Part shown: in pieces, positions 1 to 8,341 of the stretch | Layout: the number at the start of each line of letters is the position of its first letter | Position numbering within the stretch: the first letter of the stretch is position 1 | Source: Nocardia puris | Lineage (GTDB): Bacteria; Actinomycetota; Actinomycetes; Mycobacteriales; Mycobacteriaceae | Assembly: GCF_003315035.1 (NCBI RefSeq) | Contig: NZ_QNRE01000003.1 | Coordinates: 62,001-126,000 of the forward strand | DNA length: 64,000 nucleotides | Direction of reading: 5' to 3' | Notes under the pieces: generated by a model | What the model saw: only the letters and a program-made list of their open reading frames with translations | What the model was told of the DNA's origin: nothing | Database searches by the model: none | Translations under genes and position numbers: made by a program

Positions 1-1330
1 CGCTCATGCCGGGGATCATGTCGACCTCCCGGTCCAGCAACCGGAAGCGGCCGAGCAGGTCGCGATAGCCGAGATCGCCCGTGTTCCACCACTTCCCGTC
101 GACCTTCTCGCGATGGCGTTCCGTCTCGCCGAGGTAGTCGACGCAGCGGCCCTTGCCGCGGGCCATCAGCAGCCCGGGCTGTCCGATCCGTTGCCGCGCA
201 CCGGTCACCGGGTCGACGACCTTGGCGCGGCTGATGCCGGGAACGGTCCAGCCGATATCGCTGGTGACCGCCGACTTCCCCGAGGCCCACCGCACCCGGG
301 TGCGGTTGTAGAAGCCGCCGGTGATCGGTCCGGTCTCGCTCTGCCCCCACCCCTGCAACCACAGCGGGAAGCGGCGGCGCGTCGCACCCAGGAACGCGCG
401 CACGGTCGACGGGTGGATGAGATCGAAGGTGTTGAAATACAACCGGATCCGCTCGAACAGTTCCGGATGCGTGCGCGTCAGGGGCTGCCAGTGCAGGAAG
501 ATGTTCGGGCACGCCTCGAGAATGGTGACGCGATGGTTGCGCAGCACGCTGACGGCGTTGTCCGGCTCATGATTCGAGAGGATCACCAATTTCGCTGGAG
601 CCAATGATAATTGCGCCGTGAAGGTGCCCGCCGCCCTGGCATGCGCGAAGGAGACCGCCGAGGCGTAGACATCGCGGTGGCCGCTGGTGAGGACAGGGAA
701 GGGAATCGTGTCCAAGCGCGTCGCGTGATACAGGGTGGTGGTCGTGTGCACCACGAGTTTGGGCAGTCCGGTGGTGCCCGAGGTGTGGCAGAGGAACGCG
801 GGCTCGTCGTCGGCACGCAGCCGGACGGGCGCCTCCGGCCCGCCGCGCAGCTCCTCGAAGTGGATTACGTCGCCGATCGACTCGGGGTAGGAATCCTCGC
901 CCACCACAACGATCCGGCCCGCCGCCTCCGGCAGTTTCTCACCGCCCTCGGTGAGTGCGCGAATCACGTTGGGCGACAAGATGGTCACCGCCGGTTTGGT
1001 CGAGGTGATCAAGTGCCGCAAGGTATCCGCGGGCGCCGCCGACGAAAGCGCCGCGGGTACCGCGCCGATGCGGGCGGCCGCGGCGACCAGGAACTGGATG
1101 TCGAAGTGGTTGTCCTTCACGATCGCCACCCGGTCGCCGGGACGAGCGCCCGCCGCGTGGAGCCAACCGGCGGCGTCCCGGACCAGGCCCGCCGCGGCGG
1201 CGCCGTCGATCACGGTGCCTTCCCACGGTGCGATGTCGAACGGCCGGTCCAGGTGGAAGGTCGTCTGCTGCGAACGTCCCGCGTGCCAATCCAGCAGTGC
1301 CGCCACGTTCTTCGGTTTCCGACTGCCCAC
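1..1330 (-). CDS. Acyl-CoA synthetase / AMP-dependent ligase, C-terminus cut by window edge
   Basis: Translating the minus strand from GTG at 1330 gives an open frame of about 443 codons that runs off the left edge. It has the ANL-superfamily landmarks in order: the P-loop TSGTTGLPK near residue 182, WGQSETGP near 327 and WWNTGDLGYRD near 412, followed by RFRLLDREVDMI. These enzymes activate a carboxylic acid as acyl-AMP and then load it onto CoA. The substrate cannot be read from this part. The start is supported by a GAGGAGGGG ribosome-binding site just upstream. The catalytic lysine domain lies outside the window. The class is certain; the substrate is unknown. Confidence 0.88.
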   Translation of the reverse strand, partial: MGSRKPKNVAALLDWHAGRSQQTTFHLDRPFDIAPWEGTVIDGAAAAGLVRDAAGWLHAAGARPGDRVAIVKDNHFDIQFLVAAAARIGAVPAALSSAAPADTLRHLITSTKPAVTILSPNVIRALTEGGEKLPEAAGRIVVVGEDSYPESIGDVIHFEELRGGPEAPVRLRADDEPAFLCHTSGTTGLPKLVVHTTTTLYHATRLDTIPFPVLTSGHRDVYASAVSFAHARAAGTFTAQLSLAPAKLVILSNHEPDNAVSVLRNHRVTILEACPNIFLHWQPLTRTHPELFERIRLYFNTFDLIHPSTVRAFLGATRRRFPLWLQGWGQSETGPITGGFYNRTRVRWASGKSAVTSDIGWTVPGISRAKVVDPVTGARQRIGQPGLLMARGKGRCVDYLGETERHREKVDGKWWNTGDLGYRDLLGRFRLLDREVDMIPGMS

Positions 1331-1665
1331 TTGACCCCTCCTCGATACCGCGCGGTGCGGCGGGCCACGGCACGACCCGCTGCGAGTGGACCGCCGATGG
1401 TCCGGTGTGGAATGGTTCGATCGACAAGGAACGCGTTGTCGCCGAATAAGCCTATCGCCGAGTTGATTTCGGACTCTTATATCGTGACGCAGGCATTGGG
1501 TATTCGGCAATACCAGGCGCGTGGTTTCTTTACCTCTCTCGCGACGGCACAGGATAGCGGTTTGGCAGACAGTATCGGCGTCGGTGCTCGTCGCGAATCC
1601 GGCGCTTATTCAGGAATATTCGAGTATTCGACCGTCCGGCTGTGACACAATGCCGGACGGCCGGG
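1331..1665. other. Intergenic stretch, no gene seen
   Basis: This stretch separates two minus-strand genes. Its middle part, about 1440-1650, is noticeably richer in A and T than the surroundings and likely holds the promoter of the acyl-CoA synthetase. Short frames here lack ribosome-binding sites and recognisable domains. No clear terminator hairpin was found. Confidence 0.5.
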
Positions 1666-4176
1666 TCATTCGTCGGCGATCACCTCGGCAGGTGAACTGT
1701 TCGCGACGGAACGGCGGGCGATCCACAGGGCGCACGCCACCGCCGCCAAGGTCACCGGCAGGCTGACGCCGATCATGCCGAGCGGCAGGTCGATCCGGGG
1801 CGCGAGTCCGCTCATCAGGGACTGCACGCCGAGCATCGCGACGGTCACCAGCAGGCCGGCCGGCACGGCGATCACCCAGGCCAGTCCGGCGATGACGGCC
1901 GCCTCCGCCCCCAGCAACCGTTCGCCGGGCCGGGGATCGCCGGACAGGGCGGTCAGCACCAGTCCCCGCCGGCGCTCGAAGATATTGGACGCCAACGTGG
2001 TCACCCCGACCACGGCCGCCACACCGAACATCACCCACGCGAGGACGCCGAACGAGCTCATCAAGCGTCCGAGGGTGGAGCTCACACTGGCGCGATAGGC
2101 GTCGCGGTCCAGCACGGCGGCGCGCGGATACCGCTGCGCGAGCAGGCTTTCCAGACCGGCGGCGACCTGCGCCTCGGCGCCGTCGGCCACCAGCACGGCG
2201 AAGGAGTAGGCGCCCTTGCCTGTGATGTCGCGATAGAGGTCGGCGCTCACGTAGACCAGGCCGCCGTCGGAGGTCGAATCGTCCACGATGGCGACGACCC
2301 GGCCGGTGCGGGTGCCGTCGGCGATTGGGAGTTCGACGGTGTCACCGACCCCGACCGACCGCGTGCGGGCGAAGTTCGACGAGGCGACGACATCCGAACC
2401 GCTCAGGTGATCGAGTACGTCGGCGGGCCCCTCCAGAATCCGCGCGTCCGAAGCCTGCCCGATATCGCCGGACAGCGACGACACCTGATAGCGATCCTCG
2501 CCCAGCACCATCAGCGACATCGAGAAGGCGTACACCCCTTCGACGCCCGGCAACGCCCTGATCTCGTCGGCCAGCGCGGGGGGCAGGGTTTCGTCGGCCA
2601 GGTTCTGGCCGATCGGCGCCGCCTGCACGAACACGTCGGCCTGGGTCCAGCGCACCATGGACGCCTCCAGATCGCCGCGGATACTCCCCGACGCGCCGGA
2701 CACGGCAATGGAGGTGACGAGCGCGATCGCGAAAGTGATGGCCAGGGCGGCGTTGCGCCGCCAATACACTTCGAGCTGCCGCCCGACGAACAGGGTGGTC
2801 GCACCGGACCCGAGTCGCCGGATCGCGGTGCCCGCGACCACCGGCAGCACGACGCTGAGCACCACGATCGCGACGACCAGCAACGGCACACCGGCGGCCG
2901 AGGTGACCGACGACCACACGGGGGACGCGACACTGCCCGCGCTCGCCACGACCAGCGCGCCCACCGCGAAGCACACCGCACCGGCGGCGAGCGGCCAGCC
3001 GACCCCCGTCGCGTGCACGGCCGTCTGATCGCGGCCCGTGACCGCGTCGATGGCGGTGACCTGGCGCAGCCCGAGAATGCCCGACAGCCAGGCGAATCCG
3101 AACATCACCACGGCCGTCGCGAAACCACCGGCCAGCGGGATCGCGATGCCGGTGCGCGAATCCAGCGCCTGCTGGGTGAAATTCGCGATCTGCGCGCCGA
3201 TCGAGTCCAGGCCGCGGCCGGTGGCCAGACCCAGCGCGGCGCCGAGGGCGTAGCTGCACAACAGCATCGGGATCATCACCAGGCCGGAGCCGAGAACCAG
3301 GTCCGAGGTGCGCACGCCGATCAGGCGCAGGCGCGCCAGCACCGGACGGGCGTCGGCGAGCGCGAGGCGCCAGGTCAGGAACGTCACCACGGCGCCGGTC
3401 AGCAGGCCGACGAGGAGGAACATCCACACCAGCAGCAGCGGGGTGCGGAAGACGCGGGAGTACGGCGCGAAGATCTCGTCCGGCGGCCCGACCAGCGCCG
3501 CGCCACCCGCGATCTCTCGCGCGCGGTCCGCGACCTCGGCGTCGCCGCGCAGCAGGAGGATGTCGACGGCGCTGCCTCGGTCGAAAGCGGCGGACAGGTC
3601 ACCGATGCCCATGATCACGGCCGGTCCGCCGCCCGTAGCTTCGTCGCCGAGCACATCGGCCACCCGCCAGGGGCGTGCACCCGTCGGTGTCACGATCTCG
3701 ACGCTGTCCCCGGCGGCGATGCCGTGCTCGTCCGCCCACCTCCTCGGCACGTAGACCTGGCCGGGCAGTAGGGGCGCGAAAGCCTCGGAGCGAGCGTCGG
3801 ATTCGAGCATCGAGGGCAGGCCCGTGTCGACGCCGAGGACGCGCGCGGGGGCGTAGTCGGTGTCGCCGCGAATATTCGTGCTGGCCATGAGGATTCGCGC
3901 CGACTGCGCGCCGGTGGCCAGGGTGATGTCGGTGGCCAGCTCGGCCGACAGGCCGACCGGCGCCTTCGCGGACACCGCGACCACCTCGGGATCGATCGCC
4001 TCGAGCGGCGCCAAGCGCACCGATTGCAGCACCGGCACCGAGATCGTGAGCACCGCGACCGCGAGCAGAACACCGCCGACGCCCCCACACACGGTGGCGA
4101 TCAACCGGATCGGCCGCCGCCACCAGCCGCGGGCCAGCGCTCGCGCGACCAGTGCCACCGCCGAGGCGCGGTTCAC
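1666..4176 (-). CDS. FtsX-like ABC transporter permease (MacB/LolC type)
   Basis: This 836-residue membrane protein has one N-terminal transmembrane segment (residues about 25-50), a long extracytoplasmic domain, a three-helix FtsX block at about 240-380, a second extracellular part, and a C-terminal FtsX block at about 700-830 containing the ERRRGLVLTALSG coupling-helix region. This duplicated FtsX layout is typical of MacB/LolCDE-type or antimicrobial-peptide exporters. The open frame continues upstream to 4713, but the GTG at 4176 overlaps the upstream ATPase stop by 4 bases (GTGA), which fixes the start by translational coupling. It very likely forms one transporter with that ATPase. The substrate is unknown. 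Confidence 0.85.
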   Translation of the reverse strand: MNRASAVALVARALARGWWRRPIRLIATVCGGVGGVLLAVAVLTISVPVLQSVRLAPLEAIDPEVVAVSAKAPVGLSAELATDITLATGAQSARILMASTNIRGDTDYAPARVLGVDTGLPSMLESDARSEAFAPLLPGQVYVPRRWADEHGIAAGDSVEIVTPTGARPWRVADVLGDEATGGGPAVIMGIGDLSAAFDRGSAVDILLLRGDAEVADRAREIAGGAALVGPPDEIFAPYSRVFRTPLLLVWMFLLVGLLTGAVVTFLTWRLALADARPVLARLRLIGVRTSDLVLGSGLVMIPMLLCSYALGAALGLATGRGLDSIGAQIANFTQQALDSRTGIAIPLAGGFATAVVMFGFAWLSGILGLRQVTAIDAVTGRDQTAVHATGVGWPLAAGAVCFAVGALVVASAGSVASPVWSSVTSAAGVPLLVVAIVVLSVVLPVVAGTAIRRLGSGATTLFVGRQLEVYWRRNAALAITFAIALVTSIAVSGASGSIRGDLEASMVRWTQADVFVQAAPIGQNLADETLPPALADEIRALPGVEGVYAFSMSLMVLGEDRYQVSSLSGDIGQASDARILEGPADVLDHLSGSDVVASSNFARTRSVGVGDTVELPIADGTRTGRVVAIVDDSTSDGGLVYVSADLYRDITGKGAYSFAVLVADGAEAQVAAGLESLLAQRYPRAAVLDRDAYRASVSSTLGRLMSSFGVLAWVMFGVAAVVGVTTLASNIFERRRGLVLTALSGDPRPGERLLGAEAAVIAGLAWVIAVPAGLLVTVAMLGVQSLMSGLAPRIDLPLGMIGVSLPVTLAAVACALWIARRSVANSSPAEVIADE

Positions 4177-4868
4177 CGCGCGCCTCCGCTCCGATCGAGC
4201 ACTCCGTCGGACATGTGCCACACCGCATCCGCGTCCGCCGCGACGTCCGGATCGTGGGTCACCAGCACGCCGGCGGCACCGGATTCGCTGACGAGTTTGC
4301 GGAACAGTTCGCGCACGGTGGCACCGTTCTGGCGGTCCAGCGCGCCGGTGGGTTCGTCGGCGAACACCACGGTGGGCCCGGCGATACAGGCGCGCACCAC
4401 GGCGGCGCGCTGGGCTTCGCCGCCCGAGACGAGCGTCGGCCAGGATCGCGCCCGGTCCGCCAGGCCGACCCGGTCGAGTGCGTCGCGGGCGGCGGCGAGG
4501 GCGGCCTTGCGCTTGGTTCCGGCGAACATGAGGGGCGCGGCGACGTTCTCCTCGATCGTCAGCCAGGGCACCAGATTGTCGCGCTGGAGCACGAATCCGA
4601 GGTGGCGGGCGCGCAATTCGGCCAGCTCGCGTGTCGAGAGGTCCGCGAGGTCGCGGCCGAGGATGGACACCGAACCTGTGGTGGGGCGGTCGATCCCGGA
4701 AAGCAGGTGGCACAGTGTGGATTTGCCGCTGCCGCTCTTGCCGACGATCGCGACCAGCTCCCCCGCCCGCACCTGCGCGTCACAGGGCCGCACCGCCGCG
4801 ACGGTCGCCTCGCCGATCCGGAACTCACGAGAAACGCCCCGAGCGACGACTACCGCGTCCTCCGTCAT
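4173..4868 (-). CDS. ABC transporter ATP-binding protein (MacB/LolD family)
   Basis: The product is a 231-residue nucleotide-binding subunit. Walker A GKSGSGKST is at residues 43-51, the signature is the variant VSGGEAQRAAV, and Walker B is VVFADEPTGALDR, the form common in the LolD/MacB/FtsE subfamily. It would hydrolyse ATP to drive the FtsX-like permease encoded directly downstream, with a 4-base stop/start overlap. A 263-codon frame exists, but the ATG at 4868 fits the family start and is preceded by GAGGGG. The extension upstream has no homology-like features. Confidence 0.9.
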   Translation of the reverse strand: MTEDAVVVARGVSREFRIGEATVAAVRPCDAQVRAGELVAIVGKSGSGKSTLCHLLSGIDRPTTGSVSILGRDLADLSTRELAELRARHLGFVLQRDNLVPWLTIEENVAAPLMFAGTKRKAALAAARDALDRVGLADRARSWPTLVSGGEAQRAAVVRACIAGPTVVFADEPTGALDRQNGATVRELFRKLVSESGAAGVLVTHDPDVAADADAVWHMSDGVLDRSGGAR

Positions 4869-5122
4869 CGGCACCCCTCGAATCCGCGGCCGCCGCACGG
4901 GCGACCCGGCCGGACTCCCCGATGAGCCGACACGACACTCCGACAACCCGGACCTCGATCGCACCGAGCTCAGGGCGCCCTCACTGTATCCCCGCCCCGA
5001 ACCCCCGGCCCCGGCTTTGCCGAAACTCGAGCGCTCCCGGAAATACCGAACGCCACCCCCACCGGATCGCGGTTGGGGGCGGCGTCGACCAGCGCGCGCG
5101 GCTGTTCACCAGCGCGCCGAAC

Positions 5123-5881
5123 TCACCGCCAGCGCTCGGGCGTCACCGGCGCCTCCCACGCCTTCGCGTACCTGCGCGTATCCGCAGCATTCGACTGCTT
5201 ATGCCGGTAGACGATGTACGGCCTGGTCAGGTACCCCACCGGTGCGCTGAACATGTGGACCAGCCGGGTGTAGGGCCACACGCCGACCAGCACCAGCACG
5301 ACCAGTCCGTGCAGTTGGAAGGTCCAGGGTGTGCCGACCATCAGTTCCGGGTGGGGGCTCAGCGAGAACAGGCTGCGGAACCACGGGGAGACGGTGTCGC
5401 GGTAGTTGTAGGTGCCCCAGAGCAGGTTGCTGCCCCAGGTGTTGAGCAGGCCGGTGACCAGCGCGGCGGTCAGCAGGATGTACATCGCCTTGTCGTTGGC
5501 GGTGGTCGCCTTGCGCACCGCGGGCACCGTGAGGCGGCGGTAGAGCAGGATGCCGACGCCGGCCAGCACCATCGCGCCCGCCACCGAACCGGCCCCGACG
5601 GCGATCAGGTGATAGGTGTGCTGGGTGATGCCGACGGCCGCCGTCCACGACTGCGGAATCAGCACGCCGAGCACGTGCCCGAAGAACACGCCGAGCATGC
5701 CGAAGTGGAACAGCGGGCTGCCCAGGCGCAGCAACCGGCTCTCGTAGATCTGCGAGGAGCGGGTGGTCCAGCCGAACTGGTCGTTGCGGTAGCGCCAGAT
5801 GTGGCCGAGCACGAACGAGGTGAACGCGACGTACGGCAGGATCAGCCACAACTCGACGGGGACGGGGATCGATCCGTTCAT
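5123..5881 (-). CDS. narI: Respiratory nitrate reductase, gamma subunit (membrane cytochrome b)
   Basis: NarI is the 252-residue haem-b membrane subunit that takes electrons from menaquinol and passes them through NarH to NarG. Five hydrophobic helices can be seen. Histidines suited to bind haem occur in FHFGMLGVFFGH in helix 2 and in FQLHG...RLVHMF near the C-terminus. It is the last gene of narGHJI and its ATG overlaps the narJ stop by 4 bases. Length and order match actinobacterial nar operons. Confidence 0.96.
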   Translation of the reverse strand: MNGSIPVPVELWLILPYVAFTSFVLGHIWRYRNDQFGWTTRSSQIYESRLLRLGSPLFHFGMLGVFFGHVLGVLIPQSWTAAVGITQHTYHLIAVGAGSVAGAMVLAGVGILLYRRLTVPAVRKATTANDKAMYILLTAALVTGLLNTWGSNLLWGTYNYRDTVSPWFRSLFSLSPHPELMVGTPWTFQLHGLVVLVLVGVWPYTRLVHMFSAPVGYLTRPYIVYRHKQSNAADTRRYAKAWEAPVTPERWR

Positions 5882-6558
5882 CGGCGGCCTTCCGAATCGG
5901 CGAACATGGTCGGGTCCATGGAGAACGGCTCGAGGCCCACTTCCTCCTCCGGCGGGCCGGCCGCGGCCAGTTCGGCGATGCGTCGCCGGTCGGCGGTGGT
6001 GAGCGGCGGCAGCGTCGCCACCACACCGGCGAGCGCGGCGGCGTACGGGGATCCGCTGTCGGACAAGGAGAGTCGCAACAGTTCGATCACCGGGAGGTGT
6101 TCGCCGAGGAGGCGTTCCCCGCCGACCGGGTCCACGGTGGCCGCGAATTCGAGCAGGACGGGCAGGTGGTCGGGCAGTTCCTCGTCGCCCAGCTCGACGC
6201 CCGCGTGGCGGTAGGCGTGCTTGAAACGCAGCAGTGCCATACCGCGTTTGCGGGTGTCGCCGTAGGCGTAGAAGGTGAGGTGCAGGCTGGCGCGGCGGCG
6301 CAGGTCGAAGGTCTGGACGTAGTCGGCGGCCAGGTCGATCGGCGGTGTGCCGCGCTGGTGGGCCAGCAGCGCCTCGAACCCGGGGCGAACTTCGTCGGGC
6401 AATTCCGCTGCGGCGGCAGATAATTCGTCCAGCATGCCGAGCAGCTCGCGGCCGGGGTAGTCGAGGACCAGCGCGGTGAGCCGCCAGATCAGGCGACGGT
6501 CGCGCTCGGACATCCGCACCGCGGGCTCCGGCCTGCGGCGCAACTTCAGCAGGCTCAT
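5878..6558 (-). CDS. narJ: Nitrate reductase molybdenum cofactor assembly chaperone
   Basis: NarJ is a cytoplasmic chaperone that binds apo-NarG and is needed for cofactor insertion and membrane docking of the complex; it is not part of the final enzyme. The product is 226 residues and largely helical, with the family-like segments LTALVLDYPG and DYVQTFDLRRRASLHLTFY. The frame extends further upstream, but the ATG at 6558 overlaps the narH stop (6555) by 4 bases and begins MSLLKLRRRPEP, consistent with coupling. The gene sits between narH and narI as expected. Confidence 0.94.
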   Translation of the reverse strand: MSLLKLRRRPEPAVRMSERDRRLIWRLTALVLDYPGRELLGMLDELSAAAAELPDEVRPGFEALLAHQRGTPPIDLAADYVQTFDLRRRASLHLTFYAYGDTRKRGMALLRFKHAYRHAGVELGDEELPDHLPVLLEFAATVDPVGGERLLGEHLPVIELLRLSLSDSGSPYAAALAGVVATLPPLTTADRRRIAELAAAGPPEEEVGLEPFSMDPTMFADSEGRR

Positions 6559-8288
6559 CGTGGCGCCCCGCTGGCGGTGGGGGCCGGGGCGGTGCCGTTG
6601 CCGGCGGCGCCGTTGCCGCCGGTGCCGGCCCCTCCCGCGGCAGCGCCGTTGCTGCCGTTCGCCTGCGCGCCTTCGGCTTTCGCGGCGCCGTTGCCGTTCG
6701 AGGGCAGCAACCCGTCGGTGCTGCGTCCGTCCCAGTTGAGCAGGTTGATGCGGTTCGACTTCTCCTCCGGCGCGGCGCCGTTGGAGTCGGTGAGGTGGAA
6801 CTTCTCCACCATCTGGTCGAACGCCGTCATCCCCGGCCCGCCGTCGGTGTCGAGACTGCACCCGGTCGCCAGCGAATCCAGTTCGTGCGCTTGCGAAGTC
6901 GCGCCCTGCGGGATGACGTAGCGGTGCTCGTACTTGGCGATGGCCAGCAGCCGGTACATCGCCTCGATCTCCTCCGGCTCGAGCCCCACCGACGGCGCGA
7001 TCGCCGGATCGGGCTCCTGGCCGAGGTTCACCGAGCGCATGAACGAGCGCATGCCGGCGAGCCGTTGCAGCGAGGCCCGCACCGGGCCGACGTCACCGGC
7101 GGTGAACAGCTCCGCCAGGTATTCGACGGGGATGCGCAGCGCGTCGATCGCGCCGAACAGGGTGCCGTGGTTCTCGCCGTCGTGCCCCGTCTCGCTCAGC
7201 ACGTCCACCACCGGCGACAGCGGCGGCACATACCAGACCATCGGCATGGTGCGGTATTCCGGATGCAGCGGCAGCGCCAGCTGGTAATCCACGATCAGCT
7301 TGTAGACCGGCGAATCCTGCGCCGCCTGAATCCATTCCGGCGAGATGCCGGCGCGCTCCGCCTCGGCGACCACGCGCGGATCGTGCGGGTTGAGGAACAC
7401 GCCCAGCTGCGAGGGATACAGATCTTTCGTGTCGGTGACCTGCGCGGCCTCGAGCACCTTGTCGGCGTCGTAGAGCATCACGCCGATGTAGCGCAGCCGC
7501 CCGACGCAGGTCTCCGAGCACACGGTCGGGATGCCGACCTCCACGCGCGGGTAGCAGAAGGTGCACTTCTCCGCCTTGCCCGTCTTGTGGTTGAAGTAGA
7601 TCTTCTTGTACGGGCAGCCGGTGATGCACTGGCGCCAGCCGCGGCACTTGTCCTGGTCGACGAGCACGATGCCGTCCTCGGCGCGCTTGTAGATCGCGCC
7701 CGAGGGGCACGACGCCGCGCACGACGGGTTGAGGCAGTGCTCGCAGATGCGCGGCAGGTAGAACATGAAGGTCTCCTCGAACTCGAGTTTGACCTTCTCC
7801 GACAACTTGTTCAGCAGCGGGTCCTTGCCGACCTGTTCCGGGCCGGAGCCCAGGTCGTCGTCCCAGTTCGCGCCCCAGGTGACCTTCGTATCCTCGCCGG
7901 TGATCACCGATTTCGGACGCGCCACCGGGGTGGTGTCCATGGCCGGGGAGGACAGCAGGTTGTCGTAGTCGTAGCTCCACGGGTCGTAGTAGTCCGACAC
8001 GGTGGGCAGATCCGGGTTGGCGAAGATGTTGAGCAGCCGCTTCATCCGCGAACCGGACTTCAGCGTGAGCTTGCCGCGCCGGTTGAGCGTCCAGCCGCCC
8101 TTCCACTTCTCCTGATCCTGGTACTGGCGTGGATAGCCTTGTCCCGGACGGGTTTCCACGTTGTTGAACCAGACGTACTCGGTGCCACCGCGATTGGTCC
8201 ACGCCTGCTTGCAGGTGACCGAGCAGGTGTGGCAGCCGATGCACTTGTCCAGGTTCATCACCATGGCCAGCTGTGCCATGACGCGCAT
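6555..8288 (-). CDS. narH: Respiratory nitrate reductase, beta subunit (iron-sulfur)
   Basis: NarH carries electrons from NarI haem to NarG through four Fe-S clusters. All four cysteine groups are visible: CIGCHTCSVTC (residues about 16-26), CEHCLNPSCAASC, CRGWRQCITGC, whose Trp in place of Cys is typical of the [3Fe-4S] site, and CTFCYP...CSETC. The core ends near residue 525. The last roughly 50 residues form a low-complexity tail of Gly, Ala and Asn, which looks disordered and is unlike the catalytic part. Start: MRVMAQLAM, where a second ATG four codons in is an alternative. Its 4-base overlap with narJ indicates co-translation. Confidence 0.96.
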   Translation of the reverse strand: MRVMAQLAMVMNLDKCIGCHTCSVTCKQAWTNRGGTEYVWFNNVETRPGQGYPRQYQDQEKWKGGWTLNRRGKLTLKSGSRMKRLLNIFANPDLPTVSDYYDPWSYDYDNLLSSPAMDTTPVARPKSVITGEDTKVTWGANWDDDLGSGPEQVGKDPLLNKLSEKVKLEFEETFMFYLPRICEHCLNPSCAASCPSGAIYKRAEDGIVLVDQDKCRGWRQCITGCPYKKIYFNHKTGKAEKCTFCYPRVEVGIPTVCSETCVGRLRYIGVMLYDADKVLEAAQVTDTKDLYPSQLGVFLNPHDPRVVAEAERAGISPEWIQAAQDSPVYKLIVDYQLALPLHPEYRTMPMVWYVPPLSPVVDVLSETGHDGENHGTLFGAIDALRIPVEYLAELFTAGDVGPVRASLQRLAGMRSFMRSVNLGQEPDPAIAPSVGLEPEEIEAMYRLLAIAKYEHRYVIPQGATSQAHELDSLATGCSLDTDGGPGMTAFDQMVEKFHLTDSNGAAPEEKSNRINLLNWDGRSTDGLLPSNGNGAAKAEGAQANGSNGAAAGGAGTGGNGAAGNGTAPAPTASGAPR

Positions 8289-8341
8289 GTCAGTCCCGCC
8301 TTCCCGGGTCGGTGACGGGCGCCGGGCTGTGGGCGCGCACG

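Noticed and set aside
1611..2038. Minus-strand frame overlapping the permease 3' end and reaching into the intergenic region
   Set aside because: Off-frame with respect to the permease, Arg/Gly-rich, no start signal.
4177..4713. N-terminal extension of the FtsX-like permease
   Set aside because: Arg/Pro-rich mirror of the overlapping ATPase gene; the coupled GTG start at 4176 explains the gene better.
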